Positions 9,253-22,300 of a stretch of 64,000 nt of DNA are shown here, one piece after another. How positions within the stretch are numbered: the first letter of the stretch is position 1; the number at the start of each line of letters is the position of its first letter. Source of the DNA: Volvox africanus (lineage: Eukaryota > Chlorophyta > Chlorophyceae > Chlamydomonadales > Volvocaceae); contig BSDZ01000023.1 of the NCBI GenBank assembly GCA_030268105.1, positions 1,488,001 to 1,552,000 of the forward strand. Reading direction: 5' to 3'. The notes under the pieces were generated by a model, which ran no database searches, was not told the DNA's origin, and worked only from the letters and a program-made list of their open reading frames with translations. The position numbers and the translations under genes were made by a program.

Positions 9253-11811
9253 CTACACGTGCCCAATTGTGTAAAGGTAACCCCCCGGGTTACCTATAAC
9301 TAACACACGCCAGCCTAAGGGGCGGTGTAACCATAATAATATTATTATTCTGTTGGTGTGTTGCCGTACGTGAACGACTACTACAGTTGGCCGCCTGGAT
9401 TTTACTAAAGGCGCATATGTTTGTTTGTACCCACCATTATTGCGGGGATGTCGTTGCCCGGGACAATCATTTCCTCCACCAGAGCCTTGATTCGTCGTCT
9501 CTGAGCTGTTCGGCGGTGTCGGCGTCCAATCACATGCGTGCACAACCTCCTCCAACAAGGCCTCCCACTTCCGCGCGGGTCCGACCCAGGACAAGTCCTG
9601 GCTGATGCAGTTATAAACCATATCTTTGTGCCGCTGCATCTCAAAAACCGTGGTGGCATGGTGCACGGTGGCGACTAGCACTTCCACATCCGCCTCAGCC
9701 AACCGGTCAGTGTTGAACGGACCCACTGCGAGCAGCAGCGCGGGACAACAAACAGGGAATGGCAGCAGTGATGCATCGGTATCAGTGGACTTTTTAAGTA
9801 CGACAGATTCCGTCCTTGATTGAAAAATAAAACATATTTAGAAAGGAAAGGGAAGCCTGTCTGTTAGTTATTTCATCAGGATCTGGACAGCGACAGCGAC
9901 AGCATCGCTATTTACACTGTACAAGTACTCAACTCGCTTGCTCGGTTAGTTTATGAACTACTCGCGCTGGACTTCAACGGTTCAGCAGACTCACTGGGAA
10001 ATCCTGTGACGCCCCCACGGACCGTGTCCACCAGGGCACCCACAGACGCCACCACCGGCACCGTGCCGTAGTGCATTGCGTGTAGGGGGATCAGGCCGGA
10101 CGGCTCAAACCGCGACGGGACCAGGATGAAATCCGCGCCTGCCATAAACATGTGCACCAACCGCGTCGCAATGGGGTCATCGTCCCTTGGCACGACGCCC
10201 TTGGCACGGCCCTTGTGCTCGGTTTCAATAGAGTTGACCCTCTTCTTGTGCACGGACTTGCCGCCTGTACCCAAAATCGCGATCTGCACCTTGGGTGTGG
10301 CCATCAGCTTAGGCAGCGCAGCCAGGATGATGTCAATGCCCTTTTCATCCTCAAGGGGGCCAACGAAGACGAATAGCGGCGCAGTGGGATCGACAGCCAG
10401 ACCCAACTCCGCCTGCAAGGCCTGCTTTGCGGCGGCTTTTCCGGCATACACAGAGCTTTGGTCGTACGGCATGGCTAGGTACTTGTCGGCCTTGGGGTTC
10501 CATTCCTCAATGTCGATGCCATTCACGATGCCCGTGATCTCGCCACCGCAGGAGCTGCGGCGTCGGAGGTTGATGCGGACACGCAGACACAGGAGTAGTC
10601 GGAGGCGCGTGGATAGATGCGTGAATATAGATGCAGGCAAGGGACGGACGGAGTGTTCTCCGCACCAAAGGCGTCTGAAGTGGCGAGTGGCTGGGTGATA
10701 AGGGTTTATTTGCTTGCTTGCTCAACATACGAAGAAATTGAACGAGGTTGTTGAGCTGCAGTGGGCTTGGGTCACTTAGGGTTGTTGAAATACATCGATG
10801 ATGATGTGCGCGCATGTAATGCGGAGAACCAACCGTATGTAGTGCGCGCGTACATGCATGGCAGTAGTAGTGGTCGGCATCAGACACTGCTGGCTCAGGG
10901 AATGAGTAGATGACGACCCAACTGTATTATCATGATAATGATTGGGATATCTAATCCTGACTGACTTTAACTCGCTTGCGAGTTATTCCTTAGGGCATAA
11001 TACAACACCAACTATTTGGGCACTCCAATCTTCCGGCCTTAAGGCCTCTCGCTTATCACAGGCGCCGCTGGCTACTGGTTGCTGGTTGCTGGTTGCTGGA
11101 ATCTGATGCATGTATTGTATTCAAATGTATACTCACCGAATAGTGCTGCCCATCTCCGCACCCCTGGCCGGGTCAGCAGCCGTGATCTCCGTGGCGTAGT
11201 TTGGCGACACCGTAACGAGTTTGTCGGCAGTGAGGATACCCGCCTTGAGCCAGTTGATCTTCTTGTAGCTCTTGCCCGTGAGCGGCGGATTCTCGTCTTC
11301 CTCCCCCATGGGGGTGGCCTCGGTGTAAACCTGCGCCCGAGGTAGGGTATTTACTTATGTAGGAAGATATAGGAAGACAGATTAGGATAGAGTGAGCAGG
11401 AAGGTCCCTGCGTGAACGGACGGGAACTTCTAGTAGATGGGATGCCGGTATATATGCATATTGCCAGGGTACATACAACACTACATATACATGCGTTCCA
11501 ATGGATTAAATGCAATGCCACCTTTTGGTTGTCTAGATTTGCTGGTCGTTGGTTAGGGTTTTAACCCTAAACCCACAAACACACACACACACACACACAT
11601 ATATGGCCATGTATATGCGCCACCCTGGCTGGAGTATGTTCGCATGTGTACAGACTCCCCAAGTCCGCGCTCATCAGCCATGCACCTTGGCATACCCATC
11701 GCTGAAAGCGAGCTTGCCAAAGCTGGAGGCCGGCAGTTGCATGTCCTTGAACATGTCCTCCCACATGCGGCCCTGCAGAGCATGGGGGAAGAAGATGGAG
11801 GAAAACGAGCG

Positions 11812-11855
<44 letters not shown>

Positions 11856-14800
11856 CCATATTCAGCAGCACAAGTGGCCGCCTCAGTGCTGTGTCGACAT
11901 GCAACATTACACGCACGATCTACGTCGGGTACTAATAAATAATGCGATTCCGAAACCTCACAACGTGTAATCATCCTTAGCTTGGGAAAATACAAAGTGA
12001 ATGAGATAGAGGGGCGGTCAGGATTTGCAGCAATTATTCCTCAAGCAAACTCCACCCTTGCTTCTGGCCCCGCCTACCTCTCCATCTATGTATATGGAGT
12101 TCTATTCCTCCATTTACGAATACAGCTAGGCTAGGCTAGGCTAAGGTACACAGCAGGCACTATCCTGAGTCTCCAAATAAAGGCCTTGTTAAGAGTGCAG
12201 CTCCTGGCGGCTTTCCCATGCCCGAACTGTCGTGTCCTGATAAGATAAATCGATAGATCGATGGATAGATCGTATATAGTTCGTATATGGATGGATGAAT
12301 GGATGGATGAATGGATGGATGGATGGATGGGTCGTCAACTGGCTTATGAGCCCTTACTGTGCGTAAGCAGGAGCATGATCGGCACGACACGGACCACTTC
12401 CCGCTCCCACGTACCACCCAGGGCGGGACGCACCTGAGAGGCCATGTTGTGGATTGCCAGTACGGATTTGGCCTTCGTGAACTCGCCCCGGGGATGATAC
12501 ACATCCTGCGGGGCCAACAAAGAGAAATGCCATGGAGGACAAGATGCTGCGCTGCTGTCTCAATGCATGGCAATGCAACAAACACAATAAATTGTCCCTA
12601 CATCTTGCCCCTCTTGTCCCTCCCTACCTCATACATCTGTATGTTGTGGTGCAACTACAGTATTTTTAATTAGATTATTTCATATATATAATAGGTGGCG
12701 TTGTTGGTCGAATGAAGGCACGTCGCGCTTTCGAGCTAGCAAGCATACACACTGTGTTCAGGACGACTGTTATGGCATGACTAATATGCCCCTGGAGTTC
12801 CAGGCTCTATCCCGACCGAGAGCGGGCCAAAGACCCTAACGTTAAGGGCAGGGTGCCCCCATGTCGATGGACGGTGACGACCCCAATTAAAGTGACCCGC
12901 GAGCTGACCAGTAGCGGAGTTGACGCCTTAGTTGATTCGGCAGATTCCGCTGGATGCTGGTGGTGGGTGCTGAACCTGGGAAAACCACTGATTTCGGAGA
13001 AGTCGGCATGGGAGACTGGATGAGGGTGCCCCGAAACACCGGGGAAGGTAGGGACTGCCAGGTTAGTGGCCACGGGTGATGTACCCCCCTATCCTACACA
13101 CATAATTGCGAACACTGTTGTATAACACGTCCAAATGATCCACTGATCTAACCCCTACACTGGTAACCCCCTACACATGAGAAGCTTGGTGACAGAAGAA
13201 GCACGAGTTTGGTGCTACTTTGATTCCTCGACCTTTTGACAAAGCAGTTATATCGTTGCAATGTCATGTTCCTGCCTGCCGCCCCTGCCTGCCGCCCCTG
13301 CCTGCCGCCACTACCACCACCTACACCGCCTCCCCTTCCGCCCTCTCCACTCCAACCACAGATGCCGTTGCCTTATTCACCTATCCACGCACCCCTGCAG
13401 CTGTCTTCATCACCACCATCGTAATTTCCTTACCTGCTTTCTGCCCTCCCTGATAACTTGCAGCCCTCCCGCTGCAATCCTGTCCTTCACCCCTTGCTTA
13501 GTACAATATCCAGCAACCTCATGCATTCCCTGTCTCCCACCTGCCCGTTTTGTAGATGTTTAAGTGCCAATTCTTTCGGCAGGTTCAGTTGTTTCACAAT
13601 ACGTAGCGGATCTTGACTTCCATGACCACCGTCCTGCTGTTCATATCAATCAATACCCTTTATGGGATCTAGGTTAGCGCGCAGTTTGGCACCTTAATTC
13701 GACTTTTGGTTTATCCCGCCTCGCCAGTTCTGCTTACCAAAAAAATGGCCCACTTGGAGCTCAGACATTGATAGGAGTCTGACGCGGTTCAATTAAGCAA
13801 CCGGCACGTCCTACCAATTTCAAGTTTGAGAATAGGTGAAGGATATTTCATCCCCCGAACCTCTAATCATTCGCTTAATCAACTATGGCGTCAAGCCCGC
13901 TCCTGGTCAGCTCGCAGGTCACTATAACTGGGGTCGTCACCGTCCATCAACATGGGGACACCCTGCCCTCAGTTTTGGATCTATGACCCGCTCTCGGTCG
14001 GGGTTGAATCTGGAACTCCGGGGACATATTGGTCGTGACATAACAGTCGTGCCTAAAGGTTTTTTCACATATTTCTGGGTAAAATGAGACTTTTCAAGTC
14101 AAGTGTCATCGCTTGTGTAACTATTAAGCCAGCTCTGGGCCCTGATAGCGACATGGTCATACAAAGAATTTCATGGGAGTATGCTTTGCTTGCTTCCCGT
14201 ACTTGCGAAAAACATGCTCGTGTTGGATATGGGAAATTACGTGAGCAGACAATGTGTTAGGGTATTCTGCAGTGTGCCTGGCATTCGCAACAGGGAAGAA
14301 TGCTCATGATAACTCATGTATATGTAACAAACTTACATGCGTAAAGGACTGTGGATCATGAATGCACGAATTCATGACATTTAACAGTGCTAAATGGTTG
14401 CCAATAAAATGCATAGACGTGCGTATACAAGAAATCCTTTTGCGAAGTTGCACGCAAATCGTGATTCGTGCTTAATACTTCGCATTGCAAAAAACGTCCA
14501 TGCCAGCGAAACCAATTGCAAATTCATGCAACGTGGCGTTCTAACTTACTTAATGCGTTAGAAATTATTCGCAGTTAGAACGCAACGTCTACGCATGCGA
14601 AAGAAGGTGCGAAATCATACCTCACGACTGAGGACCTTTTCACTGTGGTTTGAAGGTTCGCTCGCGTTCACTCCTGTTCGCTTTGCGATAGACCGTGCGT
14701 TTATTAGTATGCGCATTAAAATGCGAAAATATACTTAAAATAATCTTAAGTAAACCTAGCTATGAATTTCTTCAACGTCACATTTAAGTTGTGTGTGAGT

Positions 14801-17434
14801 GCGCTTCGAGTAAGTTCACTGGTATACTGGTTATTATAATGTATATAACACGCCGCCACATGCATGCACGCACTTACGTACATACGTTAAGGCCTGATGC
14901 TTATGTATGCATGTATCGACAGTCGGTTAGGCCAAATTAAGTCGTCAAAACTGAATACGGGTATGTAACACCTAGAGCCCAACCATGATAAATATAGAGT
15001 AGGTATCTCACGGGTCATCAGGCAGTATATGAGAAATGTACTGCTGCCAAGAGCGAGACAGGGTACGCACGGCTCTCATCAGCAGAGGGCCGCATCCTGT
15101 CGAAGGGTATGCAGGATATTTGAAGTGGACGACTGAACCGCGAGATAACCGGATTATTTCTTCCAATCAATGACAGGCGCCGAGATACCAGCAGTGCAAA
15201 CAGTACTGCACAGTGCAGGTATTTAAAAGCGCTCTCACCCTCACTCACTGCACTCCTCACACGAGGATCTGCAATATCTTTCCATCGAATATAGGAGACT
15301 GAAACGCGCCGCCAGTGGACTAAATAAATATATGAATACTGTATATTTGGTCGTAATCGCCCTGCTGCCTATAGATACGTTCTGGACAGCGGGGCCTAAC
15401 GTATCTGCCTAACGAGAGGGATTTGTTCTTTTTTGTGACAAGAATACCCTGATGCTGATTTCGGGCCACCGTACCGCTTCTTGGGTTGCTCATAATATTT
15501 TAACTATATTTCTTGCGTTTAACAGTTAACGATTGACCAAGTGAAACGGTCGGGTTTAAATTAAACTTTTTATTCCCGGGTCATTTTATATTAAAATAAT
15601 ATTCCGTATGGTAAAACAAAAGAATTACTTGTTTTAGTAAACAATTAATACAGTTTGTGAAAAACACAAAACATAAAATCATGCCTTTAGATACTCATGG
15701 GGCTACATTTTACATTTTCAGAAAAAAAAATTAAATCGATTACTAGACCAGCTGAATGAAAGCAGAAGTCTATGAAGCAAGTGAGCACTTTTCGCCAGCC
15801 ACGGCAAGAATTTCCGAGGGCCTTACATTACTAGGACTTGTTATGTATTGTGGAGTTGAAAATACGACACGCGGATATTAATGAAACTACCTAGGATTAC
15901 CTTAACCTAAAACAATAAAATTGTCTAATAAGAGAAAAGATTAAGAAAAACTAAAAGAAGGAATTATCTACGATTACTAGGCCAGGTAATAACAGCGGTA
16001 GCAATTATTGAGTAGGATTGACTTAATCGGACCCGCGCGCCTAATAGGGCAAAATTATAATTTAAATAATTATTAGTCCTTACACCCATGCATAGACCGC
16101 CAGACAGTTAATCCACTCAAGAGGTAACGGAGCGAGTGAACCCCGCTCTGCGTGTATCTATCCGCTAGGATGTCGATGGTGGTTGATCTATCGCTTAAGC
16201 AATCAATACAAAAATTTAAGTTATCAAATGCTGTGCCAGTAAGTTTTGAACCGCCATCTGCAAAGCGAGCCATGCATGAATGGATGGATGAATGAGCAAG
16301 TACGTAGACTATCTAGACGGGAGAGATAGACGACTGCGGCCGTACGTACAGCATGCACGGTCGTACGTGGCGGGCGGGACGGACGCACCTTAAGCAGTAA
16401 TGGCACTAGTGCAGAGTGCCAATCATTAGCAATGAACACACAGTCCTCCTTAGGGCCGAACGGCAACACACGGACCGCCTCGATCGCGGCCTTGCAGAAG
16501 AGTGAGAAGCGCTTGTGGTTGTCCAGGTAGTCGGCTCCAGGGCGAGGGCCGTACAGCTTCGAACCCTTCAAGCCACAAACCTTGGCCAGGAACCAAGGGT
16601 GGTCAACCCATACACGTTGAACGCCCTTGTCAATGGAATGGAAGTAGCGGACCTTCTCGTTCATAACATCGATAATGACGGAAGTGTCCCAGGCGTCTGC
16701 GTACTGGTCATAACTGCAAGATAGATAGAGAATGACGGGAGAAGCCATGCAGCAGACAGGGGGAAATAATGAACGACGTTCCACATTGAGTAATAATCCC
16801 GCGCGACCTTCGTTCGTTCCTGCCCGTCTAGCTGGCTACCTGCCTGCTCACGAGGGCTGCCATCACTAAGTTATGATCAGATTGATTGTCATCACCATAA
16901 AAGGCGAGCCACCTTGTTGATAGATTGCTTGCATATCGAACGCATCGCGCACGCAAGTCTATCTGCACACACAACTATCTCATCTATCCAAACGCACGCA
17001 CGCCTATCTGCAGACGAGCGACCGCCGACGGTTGGAAAAACTTACCGTGGTGAAATGGTCATGACGCGGTGCCCGCGCTTCGCCAGCTCAACCGGCAGAC
17101 CATTCATCACATCGCCAAGGTCACCGGTTTTGCTCCAAGGAGCAACCTCAGCAGCCACAAACACGATGTTAAGGGCGGCAGTTGCGCCAGTAGCACCCGT
17201 TACGGCCGAGCGAGAGGCCTTGCGGGCTGAAGAAACACCGCACGCAAGCTCGCGGAGCAGCTGGTTAGCGGTCTTCTTGAACCCTATTGCTGTAGCATTG
17301 GTCATCTTTGATCGGCTTCTGGGCCTCTGGACAACCCGCCGGCTCGTGGACACGACGGCCATGCTCTGCACTGCTGGTGCCCGGCGTGCAGCAGCTGGCG
17401 GCGCTGTGAGGCCACTACTAATGATAGCCTGCAT
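9253..17434 (-). CDS. Granule-bound-type starch synthase (GT5), seven exons
   Basis: Transfers glucose from ADP-glucose to alpha-glucan (amylose synthesis) in the plastid. Exons, all GT-AG and in phase: 17434-17046, 16713-16389, 12505-12434, 11772-11686, 11330-11137, 10554-9995, 9725-9253; about 699 residues. The N-terminus ([20 protein letters not shown]) is Ala/Arg/Ser-rich, fitting a transit peptide. GT5 landmarks follow: [146 protein letters not shown] and the tail [19 protein letters not shown]. The '[12 protein letters not shown]' region is GBSS-like rather than SSI-like. Oddities: KTGDL where the family has KTGGL, EPSGL for EPCGL, and about 75 extra C-terminal residues. Intron 2 is 3.9 kb. 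A second acceptor for the last exon lies at 4719. Confidence 0.93.
11565..11855. repeat. (AC)n and (GT)n microsatellites flanking GBSS exon 4
   Basis: AC run at about 11579-11600 and GT run at about 11815-11852, on either side of the exon 11772-11686. They lie in introns and are oppositely oriented, so the pre-mRNA could pair across the exon. Confidence 0.7.
12245..12331. repeat. ATGG tetranucleotide tract in GBSS intron
   Basis: Imperfect ATGGATGGATGA repeats in the intron between exons 3 and 4. Confidence 0.75.
12763..14051. mobile_element. Foldback/MITE-like element in GBSS intron 2
   Basis: Two arms of about 150 bp are inverted copies: 12763-12915 and 14051-13905. Shared pieces include GGGGTCGTCACCGTCCAT, CCCGCTCTCGGTCGGG and CATAACAGTCGT. 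The enclosed ~1 kb has no transposase, only Pro-rich frames, and 12890-13075 is related to DNA at 1430-1610. It looks like a non-autonomous inverted-repeat element sitting inside an intron. Confidence 0.6.
14052..16388. other. Rest of GBSS intron 2, AT-rich, no gene seen
   Basis: No convincing exon. 15540-16075 is strikingly AT-rich with poly-A/T runs; no organelle or bacterial gene could be named in it. Several CATGCATG-type short palindromes occur near 14860-14920. Confidence 0.45.
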
Positions 17435-19324
17435 CTTCCTGCTTGTTGGTTGTTACCCCTGCCTTGGCCTGACTGATGAGGGTAGGCGTGATAATGACCA
17501 AGATGAAGAATTTCATGCACAAGTTTGTTTTTATTTGTGCACTCCTCAATTCATGTCGTGGAAATATGATTCATGTAAGTCTGTTCTCTGTGGGAACTGT
17601 TTTTATACGGTTCCGGCACTACTGTTTCGGAAATGTTTCGAAATTAAAGATTCCGGAAAGGTTTCGGATCAGTTCCAAATCAGCTAGTTCCGTTTCATTA
17701 CGTACTCATTACTCCTTACGTTATATATTCGTTAAGTATCCTCGTTAAGAAGCCCGCCTTCCTGCTAGGTTAACTGCTTAGGATTTTCGTATTTATTACA
17801 TCGAAAGGGGTGTGCTAGGAGTGCTTACATATGGATATACAAACACAACATGCGTATACCTCAGGGCTCTGGACCCTGCCTAAGGACTGACCCAAATATA
17901 AATAAAATCTCGGCAAAACGTCAAACGCAATGAGTATTTTCACACGGTCCTTATTTGGTGGCGACTTTTGAGTACCCAAAGCCGCCTTTTGTAAGCGTTC
18001 GATGCTTTAGATCTCTTCATGATTGTTTTTCAAACATTTTCGAACGGGGCGACATACAAGGAATCTTAGAAGCGAGTTGTCTATTATGAAATAAAGAAAT
18101 AAATTCAGCCGGGCCCGGGTTGAGGTTTAGCCCGCATAAGTGCTTGTTTAGCGGCAGATGTATCTATACATGGGAAGAAGCTATTCTACCTGATGGATGA
18201 GGTATACAGCGGATGAAAGTCATGTTTAATATATTCCGCCAAGCAACAGCATATGGTGATGAGTGTGCAGTGCAACTTCAGCGCATTCACCTGTCGCATT
18301 CCCGAGCAAGCAATAAGCGCACTCGGATGCTTTGCTGCTGAGCGGGTTGCGCTGCTCCTTGGCTCTGAACAAGGGTTTGCATCTAATATCTCTACTTGAG
18401 CAAGCGAACGCGGGTGACCCCAGAGACGCTGACACTAGGCACAGACAACAGATCGATTCCTTGCACGATGAACACGCGGTGAGGATTCCGAGCAGAAAGG
18501 CAGCTGCAGCAGCAGCACGTAGAGGACGTATACGGCTTTTATTGGAGCATTGCAGCTCACACGGGCGCTGCATATGTAGGAGATGACGAACACTGCACTC
18601 CACCCCTTTCCTGATGAGCACCGATTAGCCGGTGAACGCTTTCGTTACCTTCGTAAGCCGGCGGGTCATCGTAAGTGACCTCCCCAACGCGGATATGTTG
18701 GCCCCGACCAGTAGTGCCACACGCCCCTCACCAGATTTGGGACAAGGGATGTTTCGGAAGGATGAAACGGCGGAATCGTGAATACTGCAGCTGAGGCAGA
18801 AGCTGATACGCCCTGACCATATGATGCATGAGTCTTGGGATGCGAGGTTACGTTGGCGATGTGAGCACCCCCACAGCGCACCACTGCTCGTCGGCATCTA
18901 CGTGACCACTGGAAAAAGCGGGCCATGCGTAAAACATATAAAAAGATATGCCCGCTTAGGCAGCCCCTCTTCCCTATGTATCCATCGCTCTAGCCATGCA
19001 AACATATGCCTACCTAAACGTGCGGCTGAAGTATGACTGTCTACAAATGCCGTACGAGTTTCCCCAATCAAATCAAAACAGCGCCAACCCTGCTCAGCAA
19101 TCTAAAAATGTTAAGTAAAGTAACGTTCTCACTGGCCTTAAGGAATACTCAGCGCACACCGTTTTCGTCACTTAAGCGTTACTGCTAGTGGGATTTCCGA
19201 CGCCCGAACGACGTCACTTCAATTTGGGTGTTCTACAGGACTCACTAATCGCTGGCTTATCTTAATGTGCTTTTCTGTTTAGTCCTCAAGATTGGCTATT
19301 TATGCGCTTCCCCTCCTTGACCTG
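17435..19324. other. Intergenic between GBSS start and P450 end
   Basis: Holds the GBSS 5' flank and the P450 3' flank. The GBSS promoter should lie just right of 17434. Minus-strand open frames at 18226-18621 and 18625-18926 show no domains or family resemblance, and I do not call them genes. Confidence 0.4.
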
Positions 19325-22300
19325 TTAACCGCGGCTGAGGGCCCGTACCCCCAGCCATATGCCGCCTTTGACGCGCAATACCACAGATTGCACAAGATCC
19401 AGGGCGGTGGATCCAGCTGCATCTGGATCCGGAACCAGCTCTAGCTGACTCAGCATCGCCGCCATGGTCATCTAAGAAAAAGTTGGAAAGCAGAGTGGGC
19501 AAGTACGGCATGAAACCCTCCTTCACCATCATGTTAATCCAAAGAGCAGCACTCGGGAGTTAGCTAATAAATGCCCGTGGGCGCGTGGGGGTTTCGTCAC
19601 ATGGAGTTCCAGCAACGTGGGACGTTCATGACCATAGGACTCAGGGGACGTGGGTCCGTCGGAGATACTGCAACTTCAGCGCACGTATTGTTGACAAACG
19701 CATCCTTACTCTACATCGGATGAGGATGTGCGCACCTGCATATTTAAAAGCGAGAAGTTGCGCCCAATGCAGCCCCGAGGTCCCACACCGAAGGGCAAGA
19801 AGGCGTTGGGCTACAGGGAGGGAAGTTGGGAGTTGGGACGTTAGGAAGTTGTGAAGTTGGGAGAATGAAGGGAATGGCAAAGTGGGATGAATGAGGGGAT
19901 GAGTGCGGCGCTGTAGCCCAAGGAGGACGTCCTCCCGGACGAGGGAGGACAGGTGGACGGATGGACACACAATACTGCACAAATCACATTCCGCATTTCT
20001 TCAACCGCTTTGCCTGACGCCCCATCACTTCCCCCCACTTCTCAATCCCTTCCGCACCCTTCCCCTATCCCCTATCCCAACTCAGCACCATCCCACACCT
20101 CACACCCCACAACCAGTTCCCAACAGTTTTTAGTACGGGATAAATGTCATCCATCCCTCCACGATGAGAGGGAGAGCGCACATATCCGAAAGCCACCCAC
20201 CCCGCGTCCCCTCAGACCCCGAGCACCCCCCACCTGTCGAGGTCCCAATGCATCCGCCGACTGACCCATGGGCCAGTACGCGTGCCGCCAAGACCCAGAC
20301 ATCCACCGCTGCGGCAGCCACTCGTCGGGTTGGGGCCAGATGGCGGGATGTCGGTGCATTGAGTACAGCGACACAACAACGGTTGACCCACGGGCCACCC
20401 GGCAGCCGCCCAGGATCTCGTCCTGCGAAAAATACACAAACACATGCGCGCGCGCGAGCGCTCGGAGCCCTAGGAAACAGTGCTGAGAACATGGAGGTCA
20501 GATTTTGAGCAAATCCTGAGTGCTCGGAGCCATTTAAGCCATCCTTCGACAGCCAGCGCAAATGTGAACGAGCTGGCTTTTGACATCTACATACGATCTA
20601 GTTAGGACTGAATTTCAAAGGAATGTGGTTTCTCAAACTCTGCGGCGTGCACTTCTCCACAGAAGATCTTGGCGGACTTATCCCTCTCTGGCGGCAACAT
20701 TAAAAAACGTCTTCACGACGTATCGCTGCAAGCTGCGTCAAGGAGCTCAGCAGCTGCTTACCGAAATTGAGATTACCGGAATACAGCAACATGGATCAGC
20801 GCAGCTACTCCCGCACACACAAAACCTTGGCCCTACCCGTTACACACATGCCATACACACAGGCTTATATAGCTCCTCCACGCAGAGTACCTCCCCACAC
20901 ATACACCTTGTTCTTGGTTCCGTCTCATTCATACCACTCTTACAACTCCTCCCCACTCTCCCCCCCCACATACACATACACATACACGCACCTGCTTGGC
21001 CAGACGGGTGATCTCCGCCAGGGCGGGGTACAACCGCAGGGTCTCATTGAGGCAGGCGGTCAAGAAGCGTAGCCGCCCCAAGTCCAACGAACTCAACTGA
21101 CATGCGGGTCGGTCACCCAGCACCTCTAGCACCTGCAGCGCGCACATACACACACACACACGCGCGCGCGCGCGGGATAGCATGTAAACCGGTTTACGGT
21201 CGGGTGACCGGGTGAAGGACCTTCCCCTTCTGCAGATCAGTTGAGCCCAAATGCCCCCAGCACCCGAAAACCGCAACAGATCTCTCGTCTGCCGCCCCCC
21301 GAGGCTACCTCTCCGCGTGCGCGAGTCCATTCGTTGTTAAAGCCACCTCTGCCCCGCTACCCCGCCCCACCTCCGCCCCGCTACCCCGCCCCACCTCCGC
21401 CCGCGCTGCCTTTTGCGCCTCCGGATGATGAGCCAGGTGGTGAGCAGTGATGGTGAGGATTAAAGCACTGGTATCGGTACCACCAAAAAACATCGTTACC
21501 AGCTGCAAGTAACGGAAAACAGAAAAAAGCCTCGTCACGTGAATGAACGAATGAGCAGCTAACGGATATTGATTCCCATCGTACTACCGGTAAGAGAGAG
21601 GCATTCGTACCTCGTCTCGGATTTGTTTGTCGGTGATAACGACCGACTCGGCAGCAGCAGTGTCTGCAGCAACGCCAGAGGCATTAGCAGTAGCGCTACC
21701 ACCACCAGCAGCAGTTATAGCAGCAGTTGCAGTAGCAGCGATCTGGCGACCAGGTCTTGCTGTAAGGCTCGTACGGCCGCTGCTGTCCGCGACACTGCCC
21801 GTACCCCGCACTGGTGGCCTTGGCGTATGCGTTGGCAATGCCGCAGCAGCAGCAGTCTGCGGGTCCTTCATCCCGCCCTTGTCACCCCCCTGCCCCTGCC
21901 CCTGCCCCTGCCCCTGCCCCTGCCCCTGAGCCCTCAGGAGGAAAGCCAGTAGGTCACGGTCGGTGTCTGACACGCCTGTAGTTCGTGGAAGGTGGGGAAA
22001 TACCCAAAAGCCCAAAGCCCAAAGACAAACGAACGAAACGCAAGGGGTGTGGGGAGTTGGCCTGGCGATCAAAATTTGAACCGGGAGGTGGTGTACAGGT
22101 GCACAGGAGGTGTGGAGGGGACGAGGAAAGGCAACGGACCCGGTCCGGGTTTGGGGGGAGAACAGGCTATGGCGGGCGGCGGGCCCGCACAGACAGGCGA
22201 AACCCTCCCCCCCTTATTGGGGTTAGGGGTTAGGGAGGAAGGAGTGCTGCTACCGGAAATAGCGTCCAGTTAGTTGGCTTGGGGAATATGAGTACCTGTA

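Noticed and set aside
18226..18926. Minus-strand frames between GBSS and P450
   Set aside because: There are no domains, start context or splice partners; P450 exons were fully accounted for elsewhere.
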